Below, piece after piece: positions 48,114-59,430 of a stretch of DNA of 64,000 bases. This DNA comes from Cordylochernes scorpioides. Taxonomy: Eukaryota; Arthropoda; Arachnida; Pseudoscorpiones; Chernetidae. The stretch lies in the NCBI GenBank assembly GCA_030710605.1, contig CP092868.1, positions 30,631,363-30,695,362 of the forward strand, read 5' to 3'. Made by a program: the position numbers and the translations under genes. Numbering within the stretch: position 1 is the stretch's first letter; each line of letters opens with the position of its first letter. Under the pieces are notes generated by a model. That model was not told where the DNA came from. It saw nothing but the letters and a program-made list of their open reading frames with translations, and ran no database searches.

Positions 48114-48263
48114 TAAAAGAAAATAAGACCTAATCCAAATAATTTATTAGTGTGTGACGTATCGGCAACAACATTGTCACCATTATCATGACAAAAGAAT
48201 AAAATAAATTATTTGGATTAGGTCTTATTTTATTATAATCTATAATCCAAATTGTGCTTTATC
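48114..48263. mobile_element. PLE fold-back element with 13-bp target duplication
   Basis: One degraded minus-strand hammerhead arm plus the opposing outer arm, flanked by ATTATCCCTATTT (48101-48113, 48264-48276). The core is damaged (GATAC in place of GAAAC, and a broken CTGA box). Confidence 0.8.
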
Positions 48264-48335
48264 ATTATCCCTATTTATTTATATCAACACACAAAACGCG
48301 ATATCCCGGCTAGGGATAATTGTGTCAATTAAGTT

Positions 48336-48598
48336 GATCCCTAGTACACATTGTACAGGCCATGCTGATCATGAAGAGTAGTTAGTGAGCAACTTTTACT
48401 GCAAGTGCACTATGTAAACTCAGGTAGAAGCAGTTTGACTTTTGCACTTACAAGGGTGCCAGAGCCTCATTTTAGTTACTGTATTCACTGGTGGGGTTGG
48501 ACTTTTGCAAGAAATGGGGGTCATTGAAGCATTTTTTTTTTTTTTTTCTTCTTCAGAGAAAATAGCTTAATGTGGGATTCAATTCTTGGTCAAGTTAA
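48336..48598 (-). mobile_element. Diverged tRNA-derived SINE copy
   Basis: ATCCCTAGTACACATTGTAC body; ends near a decayed box B. Confidence 0.72.
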
Positions 48599-48737
48599 TC
48601 AAATCAAACTATCTCTACTCATCCCCAACAAACACCATCAAAAGTCTCAAGCTTGACACCCTAATATGATTGAGTGGAGATAAGAAAGAAGAATCAAACT
48701 ATGGACATAACACTTTGAAGACTGTAAAATCACATCT

Positions 48738-49022
48738 ACACTCATGGACAAAACTTAAGGAAGCGAAAAGTCTTTGTTGGTCATCTATTTTTTTGAAGGA
48801 GACAGAGGCAATTTTGTGCACACTTGGTTATTATGTGTTCCTTCAATAAAGGTCAATGTGTATCAAATATCTTTCAGAGTTATTGTGTGAATCCCGATAT
48901 ACATGCTAAAAGGTACAACTTCTTCAAGTTTTGTCCATGAGTGTATCTTTCAGAGTTTTATTGTCTGAATCCCGATATACATGGTAAAAGGTACAACTTC
49001 CTTAAGTTTTGTCCATGAGTGA
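48738..49022. mobile_element. Same MITE family, partly duplicated right end
   Basis: CACTCATGGACAAAACTTAAGG at left; two right ends GTCCATGAGTG about 70 bp apart. Confidence 0.75.
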
Positions 49023-49159
49023 ATATAAGGAGTAACAAGACTAGATGGGGAAGATGAAGATGAGAAACTTGTTCACAAATCAGTTGAGCTATAAGAAGCC
49101 ACAGTTTATTCCAGCATTGGTGGTGTTGGCATGGATCATATCAGACTTGATAAGGTCAT

Positions 49160-49770
49160 GATACTATCTACAGAGCAGGAGGGACAAGCACCAGTTCTGT
49201 CCTCCCAAGAGAACAACAGTCTTTGATTTCCAGACATAAGTCTGGTCATCTAAGGACAATTTTTTTTTGCTTATCCCTAGTGCACGTGGTACAGGCCATG
49301 ATAATCATGGTGGGTAGTTAACGACTGCTTTTACTGTAGGTGCACCACATGTCTACACATGTGAAAAGCAGTTAGACTTTGCACTTACAAATGTGCCAGA
49401 GCCCCGTTTGGTTACTTGCACTCGCTGGTGGGGTTGGACTTTTGCAAGAATCGGGGGCCATTGGAGCATTTTTTTTAAACAGAAAAAAAGTGTCCAATGC
49501 GGGAATCGAACCCGGGTCCTAGTGGTCGAAAACCAAACGGTCTAACCAGCCTTCCACCGACCCCCTCTAAGGACAATGACTTTCCAGAATGGTTGCAAGG
49601 TTTTCTCATTATGTACAAAGTGTAATTGTCAACTTTCAACCCTAAGACACATTATTGACTCATCCATTGATGAGCTCTACTCTTCCCCCGCAGACACCAT
49701 CAAAAGTCTCAAGCTTTACAAGCTTGACACCCTAATATGATTGTTGAGTGGAGATAAGAAAGAAGATGAT
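49160..49770 (+). pseudogene. Non-LTR retrotransposon C-terminus split by a SINE
   Basis: The parts at 49160-49249 and 49578-49770 are continuous once the SINE and its target duplication are set aside. Confidence 0.75.
49261..49565 (-). mobile_element. Full-length tRNA-derived SINE with 12-bp target duplication
   Basis: 305 bp. On the minus strand it starts GGGGGTCGGTGGAAGGCTGG (A-box-like), has box B GGTTCGATTCCCG, a body with CCACCATGATTATCATGG and ends GTACTAGGGATAAGCAAAA. TCTAAGGACAAT flanks it (49249-49260, 49566-49577). It inserted into a LINE fragment. This copy defines the family here. Confidence 0.92.
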
Positions 49771-49951
49771 GATATCTGATTAGTTATGATCTACTTCATT
49801 GCTTCCTCAATGCCTTTTTTTGACATTTTATTATCAAAGTTTGCATAATCCTCAATGGCAAAAAAAAAGTATAAATTTTTTTTATAACCTATATTCTGCT
49901 TATTGAGTTCTTTTTTCCTGCTGATCCCAAATGATATTGATTTCCCATATA

Positions 49952-50322
49952 CAATGGAACTTATCTCCAAAGGACAAAACCTAGTTTCAGAGCCAAGGTG
50001 TCCTTTAAAGAGAGGTTTCCTCTTACCGGAGAGTTGCTGAATAGTGAAAATGGTAATCTTGATATGAAAACTGTCCTTTGTAGACAGATGTCTTCTAGCG
50101 TGAGTGTCCTCTCATGGAGGTTCTACTGCATAAAATATATAATACAGTAGAACCTCCCTGTAAAGAACAACACTTAAATGCAGAGCCAAAGTGTCCTTTA
50201 TGGAGAGGTTTCCTCTTACTGGAGAGTTGCTGAATAGTAAAAATGGTAATTTTACAAATGAAAACTGTCCTTTAAAGAGAGATGTCCTCTAGCGTGAGTG
50301 TCCTCTCATTAAGGTTCTACTG
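49952..50322 (-). mobile_element. Two adjacent MITEs of the CAGTAGAACC family
   Basis: Copies at 49952-50128 and 50145-50322, both with interiors reversed relative to 25805. Confidence 0.8.
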
Positions 50323-50896
50323 TATTATCTAAATCAATCGCAATCCTAGTAATCAAGTGGTCAAAGATTAAAATCTCAATGATTGAATAGTAGAAACATA
50401 AGGTAACACGACCAAATCCCAATTGAGTCATATCTTGATTCTTAATATTGTAGCGTAGAAATCAAGCCTTGAAATATCCTAAGATGTAAAAGTATTTATT
50501 GATGATGTCACAGCGACGAGTCGACAATTATTAACAAGTCAGCAAAACTATTTACAGCTAGAGAATCTTAAGCAAGCAAGCAAAGAAATATTTTAAAGAT
50601 GATTTCACAAATACAGATTAATATATATTTTTATAATCTGTTGAATATAATTTCATTGAATAATATTAAATTAAATAATAAAATATTTCGTCGCCACAAT
50701 ATTATTTAGCCCTTTTTTTTTTGGGATGTGGAAGCAAAAATTGTCGCTTCGAAGATTTAGTTTGTAGGATCGGGAATCAACTTTAGTCCACATGCTATAA
50801 AAATCCTTTCAGTGAGGCAGTCAATGCTTAGCTCATTAAAATATGACATTGTGGACTCATTTCTGTCTCTCAGCATGGGAATCTTTAATATTTTAG

Positions 50897-51180
50897 TCTT
50901 CTTCTTTCTTATCTCCACTCAATCATATTAGGGTATCAAGCTTGTAGAACTTGAGCCTTTTGATGGTGTCTGCTTGGGAAGAGTAGATCTCATTAATGGA
51001 AGAGTCAATACAGTCAATAATGTGTGTTTGGGGTTGCAGATTGGGAATTGTACTTAATACATAGTGAGAAAACATTGCAACCATTCTGGAAAGTCACTGT
51101 CTGTAGATGACCAGAGTTAAGTATGGAAATCAAAGACTGTTGTTCTCTTGGGGGGACAGAACCAGTGAATATTTTAGTTT
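50897..51180 (-). pseudogene. Non-LTR retrotransposon C-terminus, minus strand
   Basis: Begins with the CTTCTTCTTTCTTATCTCCA tail complement. The minus frame reads PREQQSLISILNSGHLQT and FSLCIKYNSQSATPN; the Cys motif is partly lost. Confidence 0.75.
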
Positions 51181-51282
51181 GCTGGCTCTGTTGACTTGTG
51201 AAAGACACTGGTAACATTTCCCCATATTTTTAATTAAAAAGAATTTACACAAGAAGTGTCATTAATGGACTTTAAAAATATT

Positions 51283-51403
51283 ATAGTCGAACTGCTTTTC
51301 ACATGTGTAGACATGTGGTACACTTACAATAAAAGCAGTCGCCTACTTCTACCCACCATGATTATCATGGCCTGTACCACGTGTACTAGGGATAAGCAAA
51401 AAT
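51283..51403 (+). mobile_element. 5'-truncated SINE (3' third)
   Basis: From ACTGCTTTTCACATGTGTAG to GTACTAGGGATAAGCAAAAA. Confidence 0.8.
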
Positions 51404-51723
51404 ATATATATATTATAAAAGCAGACATTCTACATCCAGGCTTTTCCACAACAACATAAAATCTCAAGTAGTGTTGTTAGTTTGGAGTTCAACGACTGTA
51501 ATGAGATTGCTGATGTCTTAGCAAAGACAGCTGTTCAATGTCATCTTAGAATTTAAGCTATCTCCATCTATGATAAGTCACAATTTGGATTATAGATTAT
51601 AAACACAAGGTAATAAGACCAAATCCAAATAAATAAATAGTGTGTGATGTTTCGGTAACAGCGTTGTTACCATCCTCAGACAAAAGTACTGAATGAAGAT
51701 GAATTTTGTCTGAAGATGGTAAC

Positions 51724-51847
51724 TGTTTTAATGTCCATCCATACAGAGTTCAAAATAATAACTGACTCACCCGTGCAGCCAAGGTCACGCTCCGCTGTGT
51801 CACGTGGGAAAACATACGTAGATGTTCTCGTACATGTTCTCAGCACA
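51724..51847 (-). repeat. 3' LTR of the RT-less Ty3 element
   Basis: 124 bp, the same by eye as the other LTR. A purine tract abuts its inner edge and GTAAC its outer edge. Confidence 0.9.
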
Positions 51848-51909
51848 TCCCCCTTTTTAAGATTTGAAATATATATATATACATTACAAACTTTAAATGC
51901 ATAATATAA

Positions 51910-53922
51910 TTAATAATGAAGGCGATCCACAGGTTTAACAATTCGTCCACTCCGGGTTCTTATCTGGCCGTCTTCTGAGTCGTTAGAGGGATAATCCACA
52001 ACTGGGGTCTTTTCATTTTCAACCAGTTCCTCCCCCGAAAAGGTCGGCGTCGATGGGTCGGCTGGATATTGCACTGTAACTCCTTTTCGTAGATGGAACC
52101 TGTTTCGACGTAAAGTCCCAACTGGAGTATCAACCAAATATGACCTTGGTGTCGATGCCTTCTGCTTTACAATCCCCCAGGTTCGCATATCTGTAATCCA
52201 AACAGTGTCACCTTCGGATAGCTCCTCCATGTCCGTAGCTCCGCAGCGTCGATCATATCTGGATTTCATATCCTTTCTCCTTCTCCCCTCCTTTCTTTTC
52301 AGGGTCTGAGAGTCCACCAACTTTGGATTAAGATTCTCTGGTGCAATTGGCAAGGTCGTTCGGAGTTTACGTCCCATGAGAAGCTCAGCAGGGCTGTAAC
52401 TGTTCTCCAAGGGGGTCGATCGATACTCCAGGAGTCCAAGCGATGGGTCTTGATTTTTCTTGAGGATCAACTTAGCAATTTTCACACCTGCTTCTGCCAT
52501 CCCATTGCTCTGCGGGAATCGAGGACTTGAAGTGACATGTTGGAATCCGTACTGCCTTGCGAAATTTGCAAATTCACGAGCAGCTCCAAATTGCGTCCCA
52601 TTATCGCTTACAACAGTTTCTGGTATTCCATGTCGGGCAAATATGGATTTGCAACTACGCACCACCACATTGGCTGTGAGCCGATCCAGCTGAATAATTT
52701 CAGGAAAGCGAGAATAATAGTCAATGACGACTAGATACCACTTATTCTCGAACTTGAACAAATCCATTCCAATCTTTTGCCACGGTCGTGTAGGAAAGTT
52801 GGTTGGTATCAAAGGTTCATGTTTTGAGGCGGCTTCCTGGATACAGACACTGCACTTTCTGACCGTTTCCGCGATCTCCTCCGAAATTCCAGGCCACCAT
52901 ACCGTCTCACGTGCGCGAAGTCTTGTTTTTGTAATCCCGAAGTGCCCAGCGTGCAACTTATCTAGGATCTCCAGTTTCATACTTGCTGGAATAACAAGAC
53001 GACAGCTACGCATCAGTAGTCCATTTTGAACGCCGAGTTCATCCTTGACATGCCAATAAGAGAGCAGAGCCTGTGACATCTTCTTCTTATCTGGCCAGCC
53101 TTGCTCAAGGTAGTTGACTACTGCTTTCAGGGTCGTATCTTCTTGTTGAGCTTCAAAAATCTTCGTCAACATCTCGTCTTTGATCGGGTTAATTCTCGTC
53201 GCAACCACTTCAATTCGCCTCGCCAGGTTCAAGAGCTCACATGCCCGGCGACTCAGAAGAGGTTCACTCAAACGACGAATGACATAAATCTTCTCCTTGA
53301 TTTCATAACTGCCATTTCGCAGCGTTGATATAAACATACCCATAGTCTGAAGTTCGGAGAATTCAGCAGCTCTAAGGTTGATATCACTTTCCACTAGTCG
53401 TTGCTGTCCCATTATCTTCTTGAAGAGACACAGAGGAACACATGTAACATCCGCCTGGGAGTCGAGCTTGAACTTCAGCTGTTTCCCGTTCACTTGGATT
53501 TCTGCTGTCCACCGCCTCCTGCACTCGTCTTCATCATCATCGAGATTAGATGAATCCTCCACAGCTGAGACCTCCAGGAGAAAACCAACTTCTTCATCAA
53601 GTTCAGAAACTGCTTTGACTTCCGCAGTCTTCGCCTGCTTATCTGGGCAGCAATTTGCAAAATGGCCAGTTTTTGAACATAGGTTACATCTTTGTCCTTC
53701 AGCACGGCAAGCCTGTCCTTCCCTGTGGGTGAAACCTCCGCATTTTGAACATCGTGATCTTGTTTTGGCTGACTTCTCCTTCTTCCTCGAAGGCTGCTGT
53801 TGTTGTTTCGGTGATTGTTTCTTCGAGTTGAACTTCACCTGATTGACCTTTTGGCTTGTTGAGGGACGCTGCAGGTCGACTTGCTGCTGTCGAACGGCTT
53901 CCTGCTGTCGAACCATTTTCAC
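51910..53922 (-). pseudogene. Ty3 nucleocapsid-protease-integrase frame with RT/RNase H deleted
   Basis: A 670-codon open frame. In order: two knuckles (CSKCGGFTHREGQAC and CNLCSKTGHFANCC); protease reading KLDSQADVTCVP, where the usual DSG or DTG is DSQ, so the active site is altered; a direct jump in frame, near ACELLNLARRIEVV, to the RNase H-integrase linker; then integrase with HAGH and CSVC zinc ligands, the catalytic Asp in MDLF, the second in SDNGTQFG, and Glu in SNGMAEAG. No YxDD box or RNase H motif is present. Expected full pol would be roughly 500-600 residues longer. Movement would need enzymes supplied in trans. Confidence 0.92.
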
Positions 53923-53996
53923 CGCCTTTCCAAAGTCAGTTCGCTGTCCAACTGCATTCTTTCAGATAAAGCTTTGTCCCTCACTCCAACCACTAT

Positions 53997-54398
53997 TCAG
54001 TCACGGATCAACTGCTCATGAAGACCCTCAAATTCGCAACTATCAGCCAATTTGTACAATGAAGTGATGAATTCGTCCACTGGCTCCCGATCCTCTTGGA
54101 TTCTTGAATTAAATTTCGCGCGTTCGTAGATAATATTCTTTCTGACACAGAAGTGGCTGTCGAACGCCTTGAGGACGGAATCAATTTTCGTTGCCTCTTC
54201 CTCCTTTTCGAACTTGAAGGTCCTGAATATATCATCCGCGCGGTCGCCCATCAAGTACATGAACAAATCGATCTTGTCCGCCTCCTCTTTCTTCTTCATT
54301 CCACTGACCACGAGGTATCGTTCGAATCTCTTCCTCCATTTGGGCCATTCGTTGGGAGTCGAGAAGTCGAAAGTTTCTGGAGGTTGAATCTGAGCCAT
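53997..54398 (-). pseudogene. Ty3 gag, N-terminal part, ended by a premature stop
   Basis: Frame of 133 codons from MAQIQPPETFDFSTP; the W..W..RF spacing and the DRADDIF and EPVDEFITSLYKLAD segments are typical of Ty3 gag capsid. It stops at a TGA (53997-53999) after EQLIRD, while gag-like sequence continues beyond. The downstream zinc-knuckle region lies in another frame, so a small frameshift also separates them. In intact relatives gag runs on into the nucleocapsid knuckles. Confidence 0.85.
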
Positions 54399-54480
54399 GT
54401 TGAATTATCTTCCAAGGTACACAAAAATCGATATTTTGCAATATACGGGTTCGTATTTTATCCAGTTATCGCTGCCACCA

Positions 54481-54604
54481 TGTTTTAATGTCCATCCATA
54501 CAGAGTTCAAAATAATAACTGACTCACCCGTGCAGCCAAGGTCACGCTCCGCTGTGTCACGTGGGAAAACATACGTAGATGTTCTCGTACATGTTCTCAG
54601 CACA
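54481..54604 (-). repeat. 5' LTR of the RT-less Ty3 element
   Basis: 124 bp, the same by eye as the copy at 51724-51847 and bounded by GTAAC on its outer side. Confidence 0.9.
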
Positions 54605-55004
54605 GTAACAATGTTGTTACCAAAACGTCACACACTATTTATTTGGATCTGGTCTTATTATCTTGTGTCTATCTCCATCTATCCGGTGAGAAATGTGAAA
54701 GAAGACAATCACAGCTGATACCTGTCCGAGAGCCCTAGAGATACCAACCTACTCTGTGAAGGTCACACGTTTACCTAGCCTCAAAACTGGGCACACAAGG
54801 AAGATAGGATTCAAGGATGAGGACACTTTCACAACTTGCACAACTTGGGGGGAGACAATCTTGTTCCAAAATCACGTTATTAGGTACCGCTCAAAAAGAT
54901 CAACCTAGTTTATAATAATTGCAACAATGAATAATATGTGAATGTATAGTAATATGTATATAATAACATATATTAATATATGAAGGTTATTCACATATTA
55001 AACA

Positions 55005-55085
55005 AAATGTTAACCAAGGATTCAATCCCGGTTCATGACTGTTGGGAATCGAGGGTGTTACTCACTCGTCCACCGTCTATTTTTG
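55005..55085 (-). repeat. tRNA-like SINE relic
   Basis: Minus strand: TGGACGAGTGAGTAACACCC and GGGATTGAATCC; box A and B spacing is preserved. Confidence 0.4.
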
Positions 55086-55154
55086 ATGAGGGAGGGCAAT
55101 CTCAACACATCTACTCCCATACATGGTGCTTTACCAGAATGTCACACACGATTT

Positions 55155-55530
55155 TTATAAAAAAGCTCAATTTGGATACAAGATTATAAACACAAGGTAA
55201 TAAGACCAAATCCAAATGAATAAATAGTGTGTGATGTTTCTGTAACAGTGTCTTGTCTGATGATGGTAACAACGCTGTTACCAAAATATTGCACACTATT
55301 TATTTATTTGTATTTGGTCTTATTACTTAAGGTAACAGTGTTGTTACCATCATCAGACAAAAGTACTGAATGAGGGAATATATCACAGTATGTTTTAAAT
55401 AGTTACCATTTTCTCATTCAGTACTTTTATCTGATGATGGTAACAATGCTGTTACAGAAACTTCACACATTATTTATTCATTTGGATTTGGTCTATAATT
55501 ACCCTGTGTTTATAATTTTTAATCCGAATA
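55155..55530. repeat. Cluster of three degraded PLE arms
   Basis: Plus, minus and plus arms with CTGATGA boxes near 55257, 55345 and 55432. Each has a damaged GAAAC or stem I. It is next to a tRNA-like SINE relic. Confidence 0.6.
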
Positions 55531-55800
55531 TTATATATTTATAATTGTATGTAATTCTACTGTCCTTAAAGCTTATGTCCATAGTTCTTCTAAAATACCC
55601 ATTCCAAGAGTCTAGCATCATATCACTATAAAAGGAAGTTCCAAAAATGCAATATAACAGCGGTATTGTAGATTAAACTGGTGAAACCGCTGGGAGGGTT
55701 CACCACTGATGAGCCAGGCCCTCCCATTAATTTTTCCATTGCAGTAAGGGCAGTAGAAATTGTTTAATTTCAAAAAGAATCATATGCATCTAAAAAATAG
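55530..55800 (-). repeat. Same family, partial copy
   Basis: Complement of the 11555-11960 repeat from the TATGTCCATAGTTC part to the TTTCTACTGCC part. Confidence 0.7.
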
Positions 55801-56014
55801 TTTCGAACACTATTTATTTGTTTGTATTTGATCCTTGTGTTATTGGAGTCTTCATAACACATTGTATATACTAACCTTTCACGATAATAATTTTAAAAAT
55901 CCCACTCTCTCTCTTATGCTAAAAACACAATACAGTCTTAGGAGTACCTCCCATGTATTTACTAACCCTAATCTAGCATTTAGTGTTTACTTGTCAAAAC
56001 ATGGTTTAATTATG

Positions 56015-56262
56015 AAAAAAGGCATCTCCATATCGTCCAACTGAAAGTTGTTGATGGCTTGCGCCATCTATCAGAATAAATGTCAACTATTCTGGTTGCT
56101 TTTTAATTATTCCAGAATTGGCCAAATACCCATTCTTGAATAATCAAGAAAAGCTAATGCATGAAACGGGTAGTTGACGAGAATAGTTGATATTTATTCT
56201 GATAGATGGCGCAAGCCATCAGCAACTTTCAGTTGCACGATAAGGAGATGCCTTTTTTCATA
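56015..56262. repeat. Fold-back MITE, longer copy
   Basis: Arms of about 75 bp including GGCTTGCGCCATCTATCAG enclose an A/T-rich centre that itself contains CTATTCTGGTTG-like inverted pieces. Confidence 0.85.
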
Positions 56263-56424
56263 ATTTATGCACCTTATCCCAGTACAATGTTACATTTGTA
56301 CTATTTTTCACATGGTTTGATTAGTTTTAGTTTTGGTTAGTAAACATGGGATTTAATGCCAGGAACTCTCCAACATTGAACTAACCAGTCTGTTGTTGTT
56401 GTTTCTTATCCCCTTGTGTAAAGA

Positions 56425-56646
56425 TTACACGAATTCCATGAGTTCATGCTCCTCCAGTTGTTTTATGATAAGCAACAGCCTCTCCCAAAGGTCCTGTTTA
56501 GTACATCTAATGCAAGCCAAAATGTGTTCTGGAGCTGCAGGTATCAAGCTACATTTGGGGCAAGTGGGGTAGATTTTGTTATTATTTTCTATAGTGATAC
56601 TGATGCTTGACTCTTCGAATGGGTATTTTAGATGAACTATGGACAT
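56425..56646 (-). pseudogene. Second non-LTR element C-terminus ((AAC)n-tailed)
   Basis: Minus frame: IYPTCPKCSLIPAAPEHILACIRC, then LWERLLLIIKQLEEHELMEF and a stop, followed by TAATCTTTACACAAGGGG and an AACAAC tail (56393-56424). The Cys-Cys...His...Cys motif marks the LINE pol C-terminus. Related fragments at 35791-36005 (-), 19400-19625 (+), 27345-27480 (+), and tails only at 12953-13012, 19720-19785 and 38585-38640. Confidence 0.75.
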
Positions 56647-57115
56647 AAGCTTTTAGGACAGCAGAATTACATATAATTATAAATATATAATATGCTTCGA
56701 GCAATCGCTCTTCCGCAAATATCAAATTGTGTCTTTTATTTGATTCGAAGAGTCAAGCATCAGTATCACTATAAAAGGAAGTTCCAAAAATGCAATATAA
56801 CAGCGGTATGGTAGATTAAACTGGCGAAACCGCTGGGAGGGTTCACCACTGATGAGCCAGGCCCTCCCTTTAATTTTTCCATTGCAGTAAGGACAGTAGA
56901 AATTGTTTTATTTTAAAAAGAATATTTATGCCTCTAAAATAGTTTTGTAATTTGATAACAGATGGCGCGCTAGTGCATCGTAATATAATTGTTCAAATAA
57001 AATACACAATTTGATATTTGCGGAAGAGCGATTGCTCGAAGCATATTATATATTTATAATTATATGCAATTCTGCTGTCCTAAAAGCTTATGTCCATAGT
57101 TCATTATTTTCTATC
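56580..57115. repeat. Inverted pair of the same family
   Basis: A plus-strand partial copy then an inverted copy, each with GCTTCGAGCAATCGCTCTTC or its complement and TGGCGCGCTAGTGCATC at one end. Confidence 0.75.
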
Positions 57116-58160
57116 TTCAATTTGTTTGAGATGGCCTGTTCTAAATCTTGTTAGTGTTGTTTGATGCTGTCTATTTCTGATGTTCAGAGCTCCTCCTGGA
57201 TTCACTCCACTAACCAGTCTAGATTCTTCTCGACAAATTCTTCGACATTATCATCAAACATGTTCCGAACATGAACTCCCCAAATGGCAGGGATCTGTCT
57301 AGATTCAAGGTGGCTTTAAGCTCCTGATCCGGACGTGCCCTCGGAGAGGGCTACGTCGATTGTATATATCTCTCTTCATTCCTACCATTATTATTACCTT
57401 ATAACTCCCTTTGAGTGTAAAGATTGACGAGATGTCAATAAAGTTGTTTAATTGTTACTAACCAGTCTAGTATATATAGTTTCTAGGATTGGTTCAATAA
57501 TCTTTAAAAAATTATCTGGAATTAGAAGAAACAACGAAATGTAAAGAATTTTTTACAGAAATAGATGAAACATAATTTCATATATTATGCTACATGATAA
57601 AAGTTGGGTTAGGTTTGTTTAAGTTTATAATTCTTGTGTTGTTTAGTCCATTTGAGTTAAAGTGGCCATGCTATAAGTAGTGAGAATAAATATGGCAGAA
57701 GACATCTTCAGATCTCCCATAATTACATATTGGTCACTTTAAACACTATTCTTATATATTATCAATTATATAATGTGAGATTGAAATAAAAATGAAACTA
57801 GGAGGTTTCAGAACAAGCTTATTTACATGGCTTGAGTGTTCAACTACATACATTATCATTATTATAATCTAAAATGACCTAATCTTAAATCTAACCTAAA
57901 CCTTAGCTAACCTATGACTTGTAAAAATACTTTATGATCGATTAGAATTAGTAAAACTAAGCTTGTCCGTAGACATCCTTAAAATGTGTGATTTACATTT
58001 ATGTAATAATGTTGACTATAAACAGTTTTAGTCTAACAACTTTGTTATACATTTATGTAATGAAAAGCCTTCTTTTTTTCTATCGATTACATTGTATACA
58101 AATATGTTAATAAATCAACACCGTTTTTTAAAAGTTATAAAATATTTCAAGGTTACTTAC
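57116..58160. other. Slowmo intron 1, 5' part; no gene recognised
   Basis: A likely LINE 3' end (57130-57460, with GATGTCAATAAAGTTGTTTA) is followed by single-copy-looking AT-rich intron. Confidence 0.5.
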
Positions 58161-58192
58161 TCAAAGGTGTGTTCAGATTGCCAAATTTTCAT
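58161..58192 (-). CDS. slmo: slowmo/PRELID3 coding exon 1
   Basis: This exon starts at the ATG and encodes MKIWQSEHTF plus two bases of an eleventh codon. It matches the conserved family N-terminus (Met-Lys-Ile-Trp, then Ser-Glu-His). A strong donor, GTAAGTAACC, follows at once on the minus strand. The split codon GA|A gives Glu when joined to exon 2, directly before the conserved HPWE. The exon is too short for ordinary ORF listing and was found by searching for a start compatible with exon 2 phase. Upstream, a T-rich tract ending in ATAG could be the acceptor of an intron in the 5' UTR. Confidence 0.88.
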
Positions 58193-58315
58193 TATTGTAG
58201 AAAAAGCCTATAACAAATACAATCAATTTGGTTTACAAATATAATGTTTCATTTGAAAATGTGTTAATATATGTAGACATAATATTGATTTTATTACTTA
58301 TTATTAAGGTTTTAG

Positions 58316-58450
58316 GGAGCGCTTGTAACCTACACGAATATTCTACAAATCCGTGACGTAAAAGGACCATTTACTGAAAACACAGATAAATTTACACTTA
58401 CAGCCGGCAATGAAACCTACTCTGTGGATAAAATTTACCTAAAAATATAT
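58316..58450 (+). CDS. Coding-like fragment of unknown family
   Basis: After TTTTAG a plus frame reads GALVTYTNILQIRDVKGPFT, then ENTDKFTLTAGNETYSVDK. No donor or start is convincing. It is about 120 bp from the slowmo start, on the opposite strand. Confidence 0.25.
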
Positions 58451-59108
58451 ATATATTTTTTTTAAATTAAAAAATATGAATAGTCAATGCTTTCTCTTTT
58501 ATTCTAAAATAATATTTTTATGCATATTCTCAATTTAGAACAAGAAAAATAATGTCAAGTAGCGTTACAACACTTCTCAAGGAAGGCGTTGTAATGCTAT
58601 TTGATTATGTTGTTTAGCCCGAAAAACTCTCTTTATAAAGAAGTTTGATTTTAAATTTCAATATAAAATGCAAACACTTTTCAAATTAAGTTTAAATTTT
58701 CTTAATTTTCATAATGCGTTAGGCTTTTTGAAATGATCTCCTCATGTGTATATATTTTTAAAACTTCTTTAATGAATATTCACAGAATTATGAAATGATA
58801 CACTTAGTTGATAAACAATAAGTTTTTATTTCTCCAGGTGTAAGGTTTATTTGGAGAAATAAAAAGAAATATATCTTTGTCAACTGAGAGTATTTATTTT
58901 AAATGTTTTAATTATTTAGTGTATTTCCTTATTTGAAGTAAACGAAAAAATTGCGCTACAAATTTTAAAATAAAACTACAACCTTTCGCAATAAGTTTCT
59001 TTTATTATGATATGCGCAAGCTTTCGGGCTGGAGCCGCCCTTCTACAGGCAAAAAAAAATTCCTTATTTACAGACATTGATATCAAAAGAAATTCTCTAC
59101 AATATAGA

Positions 59109-59340
59109 GAGAAATATAAAAACTTCAATTGATTTGAGAAAAAGTAAAGTCAGATGACAAGCTTTAAAAAGCAGAAAATGATTTATCCCTTCTTTCAATA
59201 AATGTAATAGTTGTGAAAAGAATGGAGAAATATAAAAACTTCAATTGATTTGAGAAAAAGTAAAGTCAGATGACAAGCTTTAAAAAGCAGAAAATGATTT
59301 ATCCCTTCTTTCAATAAATGTAATAGTTGTGAAAAGAATG
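59109..59340 (+). repeat. 116-bp tandem duplication
   Basis: GAGAAATATAAAAACTTCAA through AATAGTTGTGAAAAGAATG is present twice with almost no difference. Confidence 0.9.
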
Positions 59341-59430
59341 TCCTGCGATAAATAAAGATATTGATGAGACAAAGGCAGAGATGTACTACTCAGATGGTTT
59401 ATCTGGTGCAGTGCTGGACTCGTGGGTCAG

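Larger units (their letters stand above)
51724..54604 (-). mobile_element. Ty3/gypsy element lacking reverse transcriptase and RNase H
   Basis: A complete insertion of 2881 bp with 124-bp LTRs (TG...CA on the element strand) that look identical and a 5-bp target duplication, GTAAC (51719-51723 and 54605-54609). A primer-binding site TGGTGGCAGCGATAAC follows the 5' LTR and a polypurine tract AAAAAGGGGGA precedes the 3' LTR. The interior encodes gag, protease and integrase only. It inserted into stem II of a hammerhead-like PLE repeat, splitting it. Confidence 0.92.
51572..54668. mobile_element. PLE fold-back element split by the RT-less Ty3 insertion
   Basis: The minus arm (hammerhead-like, about 51636-51690, core CTGAGGA) and the plus arm are separated by the Ty3 element, which sits within the plus arm's stem II. 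CTATCTCCATCTAT flanks the whole (51558-51571, 54669-54682). Without the Ty3 element the unit is about 210 bp. Confidence 0.82.

Noticed and set aside
49480-49565. tRNA gene
   Set aside because: Box A/B-like sequence is present, but the region does not fold as a complete tRNA; it is the head of a SINE with about a dozen copies.
53378-53842. 154-codon plus-strand frame
   Set aside because: Antisense shadow of the Ty3 nucleocapsid/protease frame.
51910-53922. Domesticated host gene made of protease and integrase
   Set aside because: It lies between matching LTRs with a target duplication, has a damaged protease site and a broken gag, so a defective transposon is the simpler reading.
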